Position numbers and translations under genes: made by a program. The notes beneath the pieces were generated by a model. It saw only the letters and a program-made list of their open reading frames with translations. It was not told the origin of the DNA and made no database searches. Below are positions 38,443-49,066 of a stretch of 64,000 bases of DNA, piece by piece. The stretch is from Heterodera schachtii. Its lineage: Eukaryota; Nematoda; Chromadorea; Rhabditida; Heteroderidae. The stretch is from positions 567,747-631,746 of the forward strand of contig SIJG01000069.1 in NCBI GenBank assembly GCA_023374025.1, written 5' to 3'. Numbering within the stretch: position 1 is the first letter of the stretch; each line of letters starts with the position of its first letter.

Positions 38443-38753
38443 TATGCGTTTTCTATTTTCAATAAAATTATTTTTCAAGTAATTATTTTTCTTCATAAAT
38501 TTTATTGTTTATATCTCATGTCACGAAGCCGAAAACAGTTGCATTACAATAAATGAAAGCCTTCAGGATGCAAAATCGCACATTTTTGTGCATGGCTGGG
38601 AAGTCCTTTTTTCTTGTAATTTTCTTTTTTTAACATTTAGGAATTTTTTTTATTTATATGCGTTTTTTATTGTTCATTAAAATTATTTTTTTCAAGTATT
38701 ATTTTTCTTAATAAATTTTATTTTATTATATCTCATGTCCCGAAGCCGAAAAC
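38443..38753 (+). repeat. Direct repeat pair of ~97 bp after the LINE
   Basis: Two copies of one block (38443-38541 and 38657-38753) share ATATGCGTTTT, AATTATTTTT(T)CAAGTA, AATTTTATT and ATCTCATGTC(A/C)CGAAGCC followed by GAAAACAGTT. The LINE reading frame ends exactly where the first copy starts. The 115 bp between them is unique. Confidence 0.75.
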
Positions 38754-38754
38754 A

Positions 38755-39200
38755 GTTTCAAATCCATTAGCAAATACTTTATATTAGGTATTATTTAAAA
38801 TCATAAATCAACGATTAATTAACACTTTTAAAAGAATTTTTTTATGAAGTTTATTTGTAATTAATTATTTAATCAGTAAAAAGTTATTGTTTCGGAACTA
38901 TTTTTACTAAGTAAAATAAATGTCTATTTTTTAAAATGCTAATGTGAACAAAAAATTAAAATTCGCAAATAGAAACAAAAAAGAGAACTTCGAATTACGA
39001 AATTTAATATAATTAATAAGATCTTCAAAATTAAAATTGAAAGGAAATTGGCATAAAAATTAAAATTTTTATTTTTGGACATTCTTAGAAAAATAGTGAA
39101 TTTTCTTTCAACAAAGTTATATTCATAAGAGGTTTGAAATTAACAATTGAGAATTATTATTTGTTGTATTTTTTTTTTTTTTTGAGAACAATCACTTAAC
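38755..39200. other. AT-rich non-coding DNA
   Basis: Nothing recognised. Confidence 0.5.
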
Positions 39201-39208
39201 CACATTTT

Positions 39209-39340
39209 AGAGTAGAGCGGACCGGGACCAAAACATGGACAACTGAGTACAGCTGAGTACCGAAGTCCCGGTTTTGACCGGGACCGGGACCAGTCCCGGT
39301 TTTTCCCCGGTTTTCGCAGCCAAAAATTCCCGGGTTTTTT
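39209..39340. mobile_element. Partial GGACCGGGACC-type element
   Basis: Starts TAGAGCGGACCGGGACC and carries iterated CCGGGACC/GGTCCCGG words to about 39335. It resembles an end of the element at 57252-58236 (TAGAGTTGCACGGGACCGGG). No opposite end or target duplication was found, so it is a fragment or a solo end. Confidence 0.55.
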
Positions 39341-39344
39341 CAAT

Positions 39345-41765
39345 TTTCTTCAAATATCCATTTGTAAAATTGTGTCCATTATAATTTGGCCGTTAGAAAA
39401 CATTTTTTAATTATTTTGTTTTTTAATTTATTATTTTGATTATTTAGGCTTTTCTTCATTATTTTTTGCTTTCACTTATATTTTTAGTGTTTATTTTCTT
39501 TGAATTCTTCACAAAATATGTGTAGTATTAAATATTCATTTTTTATAGTTTGAATAAACTAGTGATTGTAATTAATTAATTATACAATTAATAAAAAAGT
39601 TTAAATTATAATACAATTGCCAATTTTATTTAAAACAATTTAAATTATAATGAAGTTAAATAAAATAAATTTGCTTTCAAATACTTAATTTAATATTCAT
39701 TTATAATTATATATTATATAGTTAATGTTTTTATATATTTGAAAAAATATATTAAAATATAAATTTTTATAAATTAATTTTAAATATTTAAGTATTTTAT
39801 AATTTATATTAAGGTTATACAGAATTCAATATTTAAAAATTATGATTGCTTTAAATAATTATCTTATAAAATGAATTTTTTTAGTTGATTAATATATTTT
39901 AAGTTGAATAATTCTACCTTCTTTTTTTATTAAATTTACATATCATTTTGAGTATCATTATGTTCAAAGGGTCTAGTTTGATACTCCGGAGAAGAGATCA
40001 TGAAATTGCTTTATAATAAAGCAATATTATATGATATTCATTTTTAAGGTTTATAAAAGGTAAAGAATTTTTATCGGTACTTTTTTGATATTTTTCAAAT
40101 TATTATTTTTACTTATTCTTATTTAAAATCGCTAAAAGATATCCATCTTAATCCACAATTTTGCTTTTCAACTAATTTTATTTTAAGTCCATCAGGGTCG
40201 TACTTGCCTCGCGTCAGGGAACAGTTTTTTTTATTAAAAAAGAGAAAATTCATGGATTTAATTTTATTATGACTTGAATAAAGTATGGCTGATTAAAAGT
40301 GATAATTAATATTGAAAAAACGATTGTTTTAATATGGATAATAGCATTACTATTAAATGAATTACTTTAAAACTTAAAACCAAGATTGAAGATTTATTAT
40401 TATTATTATTATTATTCAATTATTTTGACGGCAATCGTAAAGAATTAATGTTCTTGTTATTTTATCTTCGAATATGTTCAAACTAATAAAATAGCAATTT
40501 ATATAATTAATTAATTTTAATAAAATACTCCACAATTATATTAAACTAAAAGTTATATGAATTTATTAAAAGAATATCAGAATAAATATTAAATTTACAA
40601 AAAAAACAACTTAATTTTTGAGTTTTTTTTTTTGAAAAATGAAGGTAGATTGAGCAGTTTGTAAGATGGAAATTAAAAATTATCTACTGATATGTGAGAA
40701 GACATAATATAATTTTAGTAAATAAACTTAATTTGACTATTTTGCAAAATTTGAATAATTAAAATAAATACAGACCAACTTACGCAAAAAATATTTATTC
40801 TTAGAAATAAATAACCACATAAAATTAAGAGCGTAAAATATCAAAAAAACTTGCAATTAAAGAAACGCTTCCATAAAAATTACTAAAATTAAAATTAGCA
40901 ATAAATTATTTAAATCAATAAAATAATTAAAAACACCAAGCATATGTTTGGAGAACACCATCATTGGCAATACTAATATCCTAGCCATGATATTTGACGA
41001 CGACATAAATATTCAATAAAATTTAAAAATCAATGTTATATATGAAAATTAATAAAGTATAAATACTTTTGTAAAAAATAATACAGAAAATACTTAACGG
41101 ATAAGCGTGAAAAATACTAAAGAAAAGAATTAATAAAAACAATTATTAATACAAATAATTAATTAAGTGTATTTTGAAACAAAATAAAGATTATTGGTAA
41201 AATTTTATGCATATGAAAGATGGAAAATGAAAAATAAGGTCCTAAAAGACCAAATTAAAGGATGGTCTGAATATAATCAATTTTTATTCTTATGTGCAAC
41301 AGTTGAATAAAAACTTTAATTTTTTTCATGAAATTTTTGAGACTTTAACAGATAATTTTGGATAATATTCTAAAACAAGCAAAAACTGATAAATTTATAT
41401 ACTAATAATATATATACGATAAAGAATAAAAGATACTAATATCGAAATAATTGTGATAAACATAAATTACAATTGATTAAAAAGTAGAATGAATTTCCAA
41501 AAAATTTTGACTTTTCTGGGCCAACAATTTTTTAATGCAAAAAATAAAACATTAAGAGGTGCAATATTAAAAGTGCAAATAAAATAATTTCATAATCAAT
41601 GTTCATTTTCATCTCACGAACCAGCTTATACTTAATTAAGAAAAGATTTTAACAAAAATATATATACCAAAAATCAAATAATAAATAAAAGGACCATTGT
41701 ATAAAAACCTGAAAAAATTGAAAAGATTTCTCTTTTTGGTCTTTTTGCAATATAAAAACTATTAT
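39345..41765. other. AT-rich non-coding DNA
   Basis: No gene seen. Contains an (ATT)n microsatellite at about 40398-40420 and a small GC bump near 40185-40220 without assignable identity. Confidence 0.5.
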
Positions 41766-41773
41766 ATGAAAAC

Positions 41774-42214
41774 TAGAGCTCGACCTGGCCCAGGGTCCAG
41801 GCCTGGATTTTTCCTGGACCCAGGTCCAGGTCCAGGCCATTTTTCGGCAACCTGGATTTTTCCTGGATCTGGGTTTTCCTGGATTTTTGTCTAGGAAATC
41901 CAAGTCCAGACCAAAGGTGAAAAAATCCAGGTCCAGGCAAAATACGAAAAAACCTAGATTTCCTGCACAAAATTTTAGAATTTATTATTTCAAGTGACCT
42001 ATATTTTTTAAAGTCAATTAATTGATTTTTTTCCAACATTTGTTTGCTTTTCAAAACAAATTTCAGAAAATTCAGGATAAGACCTGGATCCAGGTCACAA
42101 GGAGCCTGGATTTTTCCTGGACTTGGATTTTTGTCCAGGAAATCCAAGTGCAGGTCCAACATAGAATCCAGGTCCAGACCCAGGTCCAGGCTTTTTTCAA
42201 AATGTCGAGCTTTA
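41774..42214. mobile_element. hAT-like non-autonomous element (CCAGGTCC type)
   Basis: Termini are TAGAGCTCGAC at the left and GTCGAGCTTTA at the right, inverted repeats with one mismatch. The flanking 8 bp are identical on both sides: ATGAAAAC at 41766-41773 and 42215-42222. The word CCAGGTCCAGG and variants are iterated just inside both ends around an AT-rich core. There is no transposase. The overlapping short ORFs on both strands are products of the word array. Confidence 0.85.
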
Positions 42215-42222
42215 ATGAAAAC

Positions 42223-43370
42223 ATAAAAATATCCACCATCCGCCTAAAATGCACAAGACTTCTGAACTTCAAAAAATAATTTAAAAAATAATAAAAAAAT
42301 AATTACTAATAGATAAAATTATAAATTTGTAATTATAAATTTAGCTAAAAAAATAATTTCAAAAACAGATTAGAGCAATGAAATAAAATTACAATTCAGA
42401 AGGCAAAAAAAAAAAATGTTTTTTGGGTTCATTTACCTGTTATAAATTAATTAAAAAAATTTTTTGTATTAATAATAAAAAATTATTTATATTTGAAATT
42501 AAATTCTTCATGAATTAATAATTTATTCGAAAATACTATAATTGTTAAATCTTCATAAGATAAAAACAAAATAATAATTCAACTAAATTAAATTTTAAAA
42601 AACATTTTTTAAATTATTGGATTAAAAGAAAAAATAACCAATGAAAATAAATATATAGAATTTATATATACAATTGATTGAATAACAAGTATTATTTATT
42701 TAATATTAAAACCAACTAAATTTGTTTTAAGGAACATTTTTCGGAAAATTTTCATTCCATGTTTTTGTTATATTTTATTTTATTTTAAAGTAATTTTAAT
42801 AAGAAATAAGAATAACAAAAAATTGACAACTCGAAAATAAATAATCTTGGGGCAAATTAATTCATCAACGTCAAATAATATTTCAAATATAAAAATAATA
42901 CAAAATCTCAACTAAAATATAATCTTTTTTTAAATATTTTAGAAATCAGAAGAAAAATGAACTAATAAAAAAATTGAAAAATAAATGAAAATAATTTAAA
43001 TGGAAAAAACAAATTTAATACAAAAATGTGAATTGGACAAAGATTTTAAGCAGAAATTACAATTTTAGAAAATATAATTTTATAGGCATAAAGAAAATAT
43101 TCTATTAAATTGGTTAATGAAATCCTAATAATTATTTGTTTTCAACCAATATTTATCTATAAAATAACGCGAGGCTAAGATCATTATTAAGTATGCCTTT
43201 TATATTGCTTAAATAAATATAAACTTAAAAAACAACATCTTATTTATAATAGAATTTAACTCGAAAACTCAAACTGTAAAATATGAATAAATTCTTTTAA
43301 TTTTTATCCAAGCATTATTATTTTTGGTAGAAATGGAAATAAACAAAAAATGGTTTATTGAAATTTTTGA
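42223..43370. other. AT-rich non-coding DNA
   Basis: Nothing recognised. Confidence 0.5.
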
Positions 43371-43374
43371 ATCA

Positions 43375-43520
43375 AAAATGTTAAACTCGAAAATTTGGAC
43401 TTTCGACTTTTTTATTCAAATCTTGTCCGGGGTTTTGTAATTAACCGTATGATGAATGTCAGAGTCACGAAGAACTTGTTTTTTTGTCACTGACGCACTT
43501 TCCGGGAGCCTATCAAAGCA
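43375..43520 (-). repeat. Dispersed repeat family R copy
   Basis: The reverse complement aligns with 61797-61985: TGCGTCAGTGA near the start, then ACAAGTT, ACCCCGGACA, AAAGTCGAAAGTCCAAAT and TTTTTG(A/G)TTCAAAA in the same order. About 150 bp. Not coding. Confidence 0.6.
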
Positions 43521-43524
43521 CTGA

Positions 43525-44835
43525 AAAAGGAAAATTATAATCATTTTTTTGAATATTGGAAATAAAAAAAACTCCATAGACAAATTCAACTAAGAATTAT
43601 CAAATGATTATTTAAATGACGAAATAATAAAATAAAAATATTATAAAAAAATTAAAAAAAAAATAATAAATAAAAAATACAAAATCAAATTTTTGTACAA
43701 AATTGTCAATCTTACGAATTGCTATTGACCAAAAATTATATGTAGACATGAAATTATTTAATAATTAGGGCTTATTTATATTTTTAAGCTCTAAAAACTG
43801 CAAAAATTGATAAGCTTTAGGCTCCAAAAAACCCCAAAATAGGTATTAAAAATTAAAAAATACAAATAACAAAATCAATTAAATAAAATTAAAATTAAGC
43901 CAAATTATTTATCGATAAATTCTTTAAACTCAAAAATTCTTTTCAAAAAATAAATAAATAAATAAATAATTTTAAGAGATGAATTCTTGAGAACTTTTTT
44001 CATTTCTTAAGCTGTGTATTTTTGCAAATAATTTAGAATCGATTCTAATGGGTATATTTTTTCTTAAATTTCCATAATGTCTACCCTAGGGATGTATTTT
44101 CGTTTTTATTGAATTTTTGTTATAAATTTTGGGAAAAACGTCAAAACAGAGCTGAACAGCCCCCCAAAAAAAATTTGTTTGCGTTCGTTTCAGGCCAATA
44201 GGAACCAGGAAAAAATAGGCAAAAACCAAAAATACTAACCCTACTAAGAATCGAGAACTGAAGAAGCGAAAGCATATATTAAGTAATTGAATTCAAAAAA
44301 TTAAATATGTTTTAATGCGGATTAATTTATTACCACTGATTTGATAAATGCTAAATAATAGAAGCTCATTCGAAGCCCTAATTTTTTGACCATTTATAGA
44401 CCAATACAATTATCAATAAAAAAATACTTAATAGAATTATAAGAAAATACAATTAAATTAGTAGTTAAACATTGAAAATATTATATATTTATATTTGTAT
44501 TATAAATAATTAAATAATGATTGAAGAAAGATTTTAAAATATAATAATACAGAAAAATTAAGTTATTATTTTAAATACGAACAAATTATAAAATGTATAT
44601 ATATCAAAGGAATGAGCTAAAAATATTTTTTACTAAATCACTTAAAACTTTAATTTAAATAAATATGAAACCTTCAATCTAATAATTCTGGAAAATATTT
44701 AAATAATTATCGTTAAAAAAAATAAATTTATATTAATTGATAAAAAAAATAGTGTATATAAATTGAAAATAACTTAAATAAATAAATTTACTTAAAAAGT
44801 GAAAAACCCAATAAATAATATAAATAAAATGAATA
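43525..44835. other. AT-rich DNA with element fragments
   Basis: No gene. 44090-44225 begins TAGGGATGTATTTT and ends ACTAACCCTA, an imperfect inverted pair that may frame a small element; no target duplication was found. 44190-44225 resembles 17459-17520. Confidence 0.4.
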
Positions 44836-44839
44836 GAAT

Positions 44840-45410
44840 TCATTTGTTTTATTTATATCTTTTGTTGAAAATCCTCATCCTTCACCATTTAAGAAAACAA
44901 ATGGATGATTGGCAAGGCAATGATTTTTTATTAACAAAAAATATGAATAAATTATTAAAATTGAAATAAAATTAATGACAACGGCAAATAAAAAATCTTA
45001 ATACTTTTTTCTAAAAAAAATAAATCTTTAACTTTTTAAACCAATCAATTACATTTGTAAAGATTTTTTAATTGTTAGAATATCATTAATTAAAACATTT
45101 AAAGCCTTCTATAATTTTATTATATTTTAATCCTAAATACATTTTTATTAAGATATGAACAACAAATATTATGAATAATACTAATTATTGACCATGGGTT
45201 CTAATCTTTTTATAATATTTATGAAAAACAAATAATTGGTTAAATTGTCCACCTGATAGAAAAAATAAATGAATTTATTACATCAAATGAATAATTTATA
45301 AATATCTTTTTAACTTTGCTGAATCCTTTTAAATTATTTTTAAAAAGACAAAAAATTATGCCGAAAATATTAAAAATATCAAAATTCTATTTATAAATCT
45401 GATCATTAAT
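44840..45410 (+). repeat. Dispersed repeat family E, copy 2
   Basis: Diverged, collinear partner of 22075-22770 in the same orientation; see the landmarks given there. Confidence 0.55.
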
Positions 45411-45414
45411 CTTT

Positions 45415-46480
45415 GACAAGAAAGAAAAAACAAATTTAGATGTTTATTTTACATTTTTAATTATATTTGACTCAACAAAACTTATAACGAAATAAAATGA
45501 GACAAAATTTTAAATTGCTTGAAAAAAAATAAATGATTAATGACAACTTCCTTCTTTTTAAAATAAATAATAAATTTAATTATATAAAAGTATATCGGAA
45601 CTAATGAAAAATTAATCTTATAAAATTCAAAAACAATAAACGATATATTCTTAAATTCAAAAAAGTCGACCCTTGAGCTGTGTTTTAGGCGGTTTTATTC
45701 CATTTTCATCAACAAGAAAGAAAATTTAATTTGAAAGATTTCAAAATGTAATATAAATAAAAATTAATATAAATTATTTTCTAAAATGTAAATTATATTT
45801 ATGCTGAAAATGAGGCATCAGCAAACTGAAATGGCCGCCCGTGATAATTAAATTATGTGTAAGTATTGAAATATTATACATAAAAACATTTAAAAAACCA
45901 ATTCAAAAATAAATTATATTTAAAATTTTTGAAAAAAAATACCAAATGTCCGATAAAGGCATTTACGAATTTTTCTTGAAAATGAATTGGCAACAGCTGC
46001 GGCATGAATTGTTGAATATATTTTTATTAAAACAAATAAGAAAAGAAATATCTGTCTTTAAAAAAACCTTTTTAAGATCTAAAGTAAAATTAAAATTATT
46101 TTGTTTATGTGAATTGGAACTAAAAAACACCAGGAATTAATTGCATCATATAATAAAGAAATAAAGCAAAATTAATTATCTTAAATTAAATATGTGATAA
46201 AAGAAGTCATTCAATGAAATAAACAATTAGTCTGTCGATTAATTAAGGAAATTTTAATTGGAGGAAAAAAAAGCAGAACAAAAAAATTAAAAATATGCAA
46301 AATTATATTTTAACCAAGCTGGAATGGATGGCATAATCAGAGAACAAGAATTTAAATGAAATAAATATAAAACAGAGCTTCTGATAAAATAATAAAATAT
46401 TTGTAATTGGCAATTAAAATAAATACAATTTTTAACATTATTAATTCCCAATTTTTTTTTTAATTTTCTTATATATAAGT
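45415..46480. other. AT-rich DNA, one unsupported ORF
   Basis: A 64-codon plus-strand ORF at 45946-46140 has a moderately polar composition but no domain, no splice context and no similarity within the window. I do not call it a gene. Confidence 0.4.
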
Positions 46481-46489
46481 AGTATTGGG

Positions 46490-46745
46490 GTAAAAATCTT
46501 GTCCCCCCCCTGGGCAGAGAGATGCGCATTCATTATAGGAGAGAGAAGAGAATTAGAGAAAAAGAGTAAAAAAAATATGCGCGAGAAAACAAGGAAAAGC
46601 GATTAAATTGTAAAAGGATCCCCGGCCATTAATTGTAATGCAAAATCCCCAGCCCATTTGGTATTCTCGTGTATGTTTTGCGCCACTGCGCGAGTGTTCA
46701 GCCGTTTTTTTTTTGTAGTCCCCCCAACAAATAGATATCAACGGA
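46490..46745. other. GC-richer unassigned block
   Basis: A stretch with a C-run at 46502-46510, purine runs of GAGAGAGAAGAG type and GCGC-containing words (TTTTGCGCCACTGCGCGAG). The GC bump is clear, but no exon, element end or RNA is recognised. Confidence 0.35.
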
Positions 46746-46749
46746 AATT

Positions 46750-47690
46750 ATCTATTTGTGAATTGAAATGCATATAAAATTATGAATTTAAAAAAAGTTT
46801 AGAAAAATGATCGGTTGATTTGTCATGCGGTAATTTTTGGTGCGGGAAAATAAAAGACATTGAAAGCGCGCAAATGCCTTTTTTTTAATTATCGGTAATA
46901 AATTCTTTTGATATCATTCTATATCTGAATTTATGCATCTGATCAATTAACAATTAAAAACTCGGTATTTTAGAAAAATAATTATTTATTTTAGAAAAGT
47001 TAATTCAAAAGTGGAACATAAAATAGTGAGACTGCGCGAAAAAATGCAAAACGAATATTGGGAAAATGGTGTGAATCTTTGGAAAATAAAATTATAAACA
47101 AAAATGCTCGGATTTTATTTATTTTTGTTCCTTAAATTATACAGTAACCAAAATTTTTTACTAAGATTGCATATTAATTCAAAAATTTTATCACCTAAGG
47201 AAGCTGCCAAAGGGACATAAATGAAAAATGTGGGGAAGCTATTAAAATTTCGCGCATTATTTTGTCTAATAAACCAAATAACGGAAGATAAAATAATACT
47301 TTTTACCACTAAAAAACAACAGATTTTTTCCTAAATTCGTGAAAAAGGGGGTAAAATACGGAAAACTGTCGTTAAAACATGATTAAAAAGATAAAAGCGA
47401 AAAAATCTTCCCTTTAATATTAACATACAATGAAATGGAACAAGCGAATTTTTGCCCAAAAGAATTATTGAAAAAACTGAAGAGAAAATTTGTTTAAACT
47501 TTTTTTGAAAAATTATAGAGGAAAGTGAGTATATGTACAAGGAAAAAATTTCAGCGATTAGATTTTTTCCAAGAGAAAAAATAATATCAGGAGTAAAAAT
47601 TTAAACAAATGATGAAGTCATTCCGAAAATATCAAAGAAAAAATTTTTGTTTTGCTGAAATTTGAAAATAAAGAATTATAAATTGCTTAA
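46750..47690. other. Non-coding DNA, slightly less AT-rich
   Basis: No supported gene. The minus-strand ORFs here are short and hydrophobic, typical of chance AT-rich frames. Confidence 0.45.
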
Positions 47691-47692
47691 AT

Positions 47693-48150
47693 CATGGCTG
47701 CCAGATCTGAGGCTTTAGCCTCATTTTGTGGTTTTTTTGGTAGATCAATGAGGTTAAATTTTTAAAATGAGGCTTTTTGTGGTTTTTTGAGAAAAACCGC
47801 AGAATAAAGAATTTTTTTAATGAAAATACGCTAAAAATATTGTCAAAATTCTTAATTTTTCTCGGCGGCGCCTGTCGGCACCGTCGGCCCCCATTGTTCT
47901 CCAAAAGTTTTTTGGAAAAGAGTTACAAAAAAAAATCAATTTCGATTTTCGTGCTCAGAATTTCACAAAAAAAACTTATTTTTAGCAAAAAAAAAAATGC
48001 TCAAATTCGTCATGGACAATCAAAAATATAACATATGAACATTTTAAATGTGGTTTTTGAATAAATTTGTAAAATGAGGCTTTTTTAACCCAAAATGTGG
48101 TTTTTTGCATGCCAAATGAGGCTTTTGAAAATTTTCATCTGCCAGCCCTG
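47693..48150. mobile_element. Complete hAT-like non-autonomous element (GAGGCTTT type)
   Basis: The right terminus ends CAGCCCTG and the left begins CATGGCTGCCAGATC, imperfect inverted repeats of the CAGGGCTG type. Both sides are flanked by an identical 8-bp GCTTAAAT (47685-47692 and 48151-48158). Inside both ends are GAGGCTTT and GTGGTTTTTTG words. A GC hairpin module lies at 47862-47887. It is 458 bp with no transposase. The interrupted copy at 35260-35733 belongs to the same family. Confidence 0.9.
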
Positions 48151-48159
48151 GCTTAAATC

Positions 48160-48655
48160 CTGGACAAATATAATTGTCGTGTTGTTTAATTCAAAAAGGT
48201 CAAAAAATGGAGAAAGAGTGTTGAAAAATTAGTATGATTAAAAAAAAACGATGACTGGATAAGCGAACATTTTGGCGGAAAAATTTGTTAAACAAATAGT
48301 TTGAAATCAAGGATAAATTTAACATTAGTTAATAAATAAATATCAAGGATTTAATAACAGCTTTTAAATTCTGACCTTTTTTGAGAACGAGAGAAAGAAA
48401 ATGAAAAGGAATGGAAATAGAAATGAGGGAGTTTATCTCCGAATAAATCGGACTAATAAATAATAATTTCTGTTGCAGTAAAAATAAACAGAAATTTAAA
48501 TGTTATAGTTTTTTATTTCCGCTTTAAATCAGACTGACGAAAAAATTTATTGTAATAAAAGAACATATAAATTATGAAAAATAACGAAAAAAAGTAAGGG
48601 ATTTTTAGGGGGTTGAGTTCACTGTAAATTCAGTTTTTCTTTTTATTCAAAATTC
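48160..48655. other. Non-coding DNA upstream of the polymerase gene
   Basis: No gene or repeat recognised between the hAT-like element and the promoter region. Confidence 0.45.
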
Positions 48656-48689
48656 AAAATTGGCGCGTCTTTTGACCTATTTATTTCAT

Positions 48690-48960
48690 AAAGAGCCAGC
48701 GGTGCTGGCTCAGCTGTCACTTATAATGATTGATAGACCAAAATGCGCATTTTTGTAACTAAAAAAACACCACGTGACTGGTCATGTGATGAATTATTTC
48801 GCAATCGGTCTCAGCTGTCAATGAAAAATGCTCATTTGCCGAGGAAAAATGCAGCAAACTGCTGAACCTGGCAGTCCCGTGCCAGGCATCCGCCTGTCAC
48901 ATGGGCCCTTCGCGGCCATTATAAAAGCCGCAATTGCGTAAAATTAATTCACTCTATCCG
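48690..48960 (+). promoter_or_regulatory. Putative promoter of the polymerase gene
   Basis: A GC-richer region ends in TATAAAAG at 48920-48927 and an initiator-like TTCACT at 48948-48953, about 30 bp downstream, the usual Pol II spacing. Upstream lie a 17-bp palindrome AGCCAGC-GGT-GCTGGCT (about 48694-48710) and two TCAGCTGTCA blocks (about 48709 and 48811). Between them is CACGTGAC-TG-GTCATGTG, a near-perfect inverted repeat with a CACGTG E-box. The start codon follows at 49067. This is inferred from sequence only. Confidence 0.55.
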
Positions 48961-49066
48961 AGAAAAAATAAATTGCGTTGCAAATTTTTGGCAATTAAAA
49001 ACAAAAATTATCATCAAAAGATTATTTACATTATTTTATCGACAAAAAATAATTAACCAATAAAAA

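Noticed and set aside
41649..42279. Several overlapping ORFs on both strands rich in Pro, Gly and Arg
   Set aside because: They are produced by the CCAGGTCC word array, which is open in many frames.
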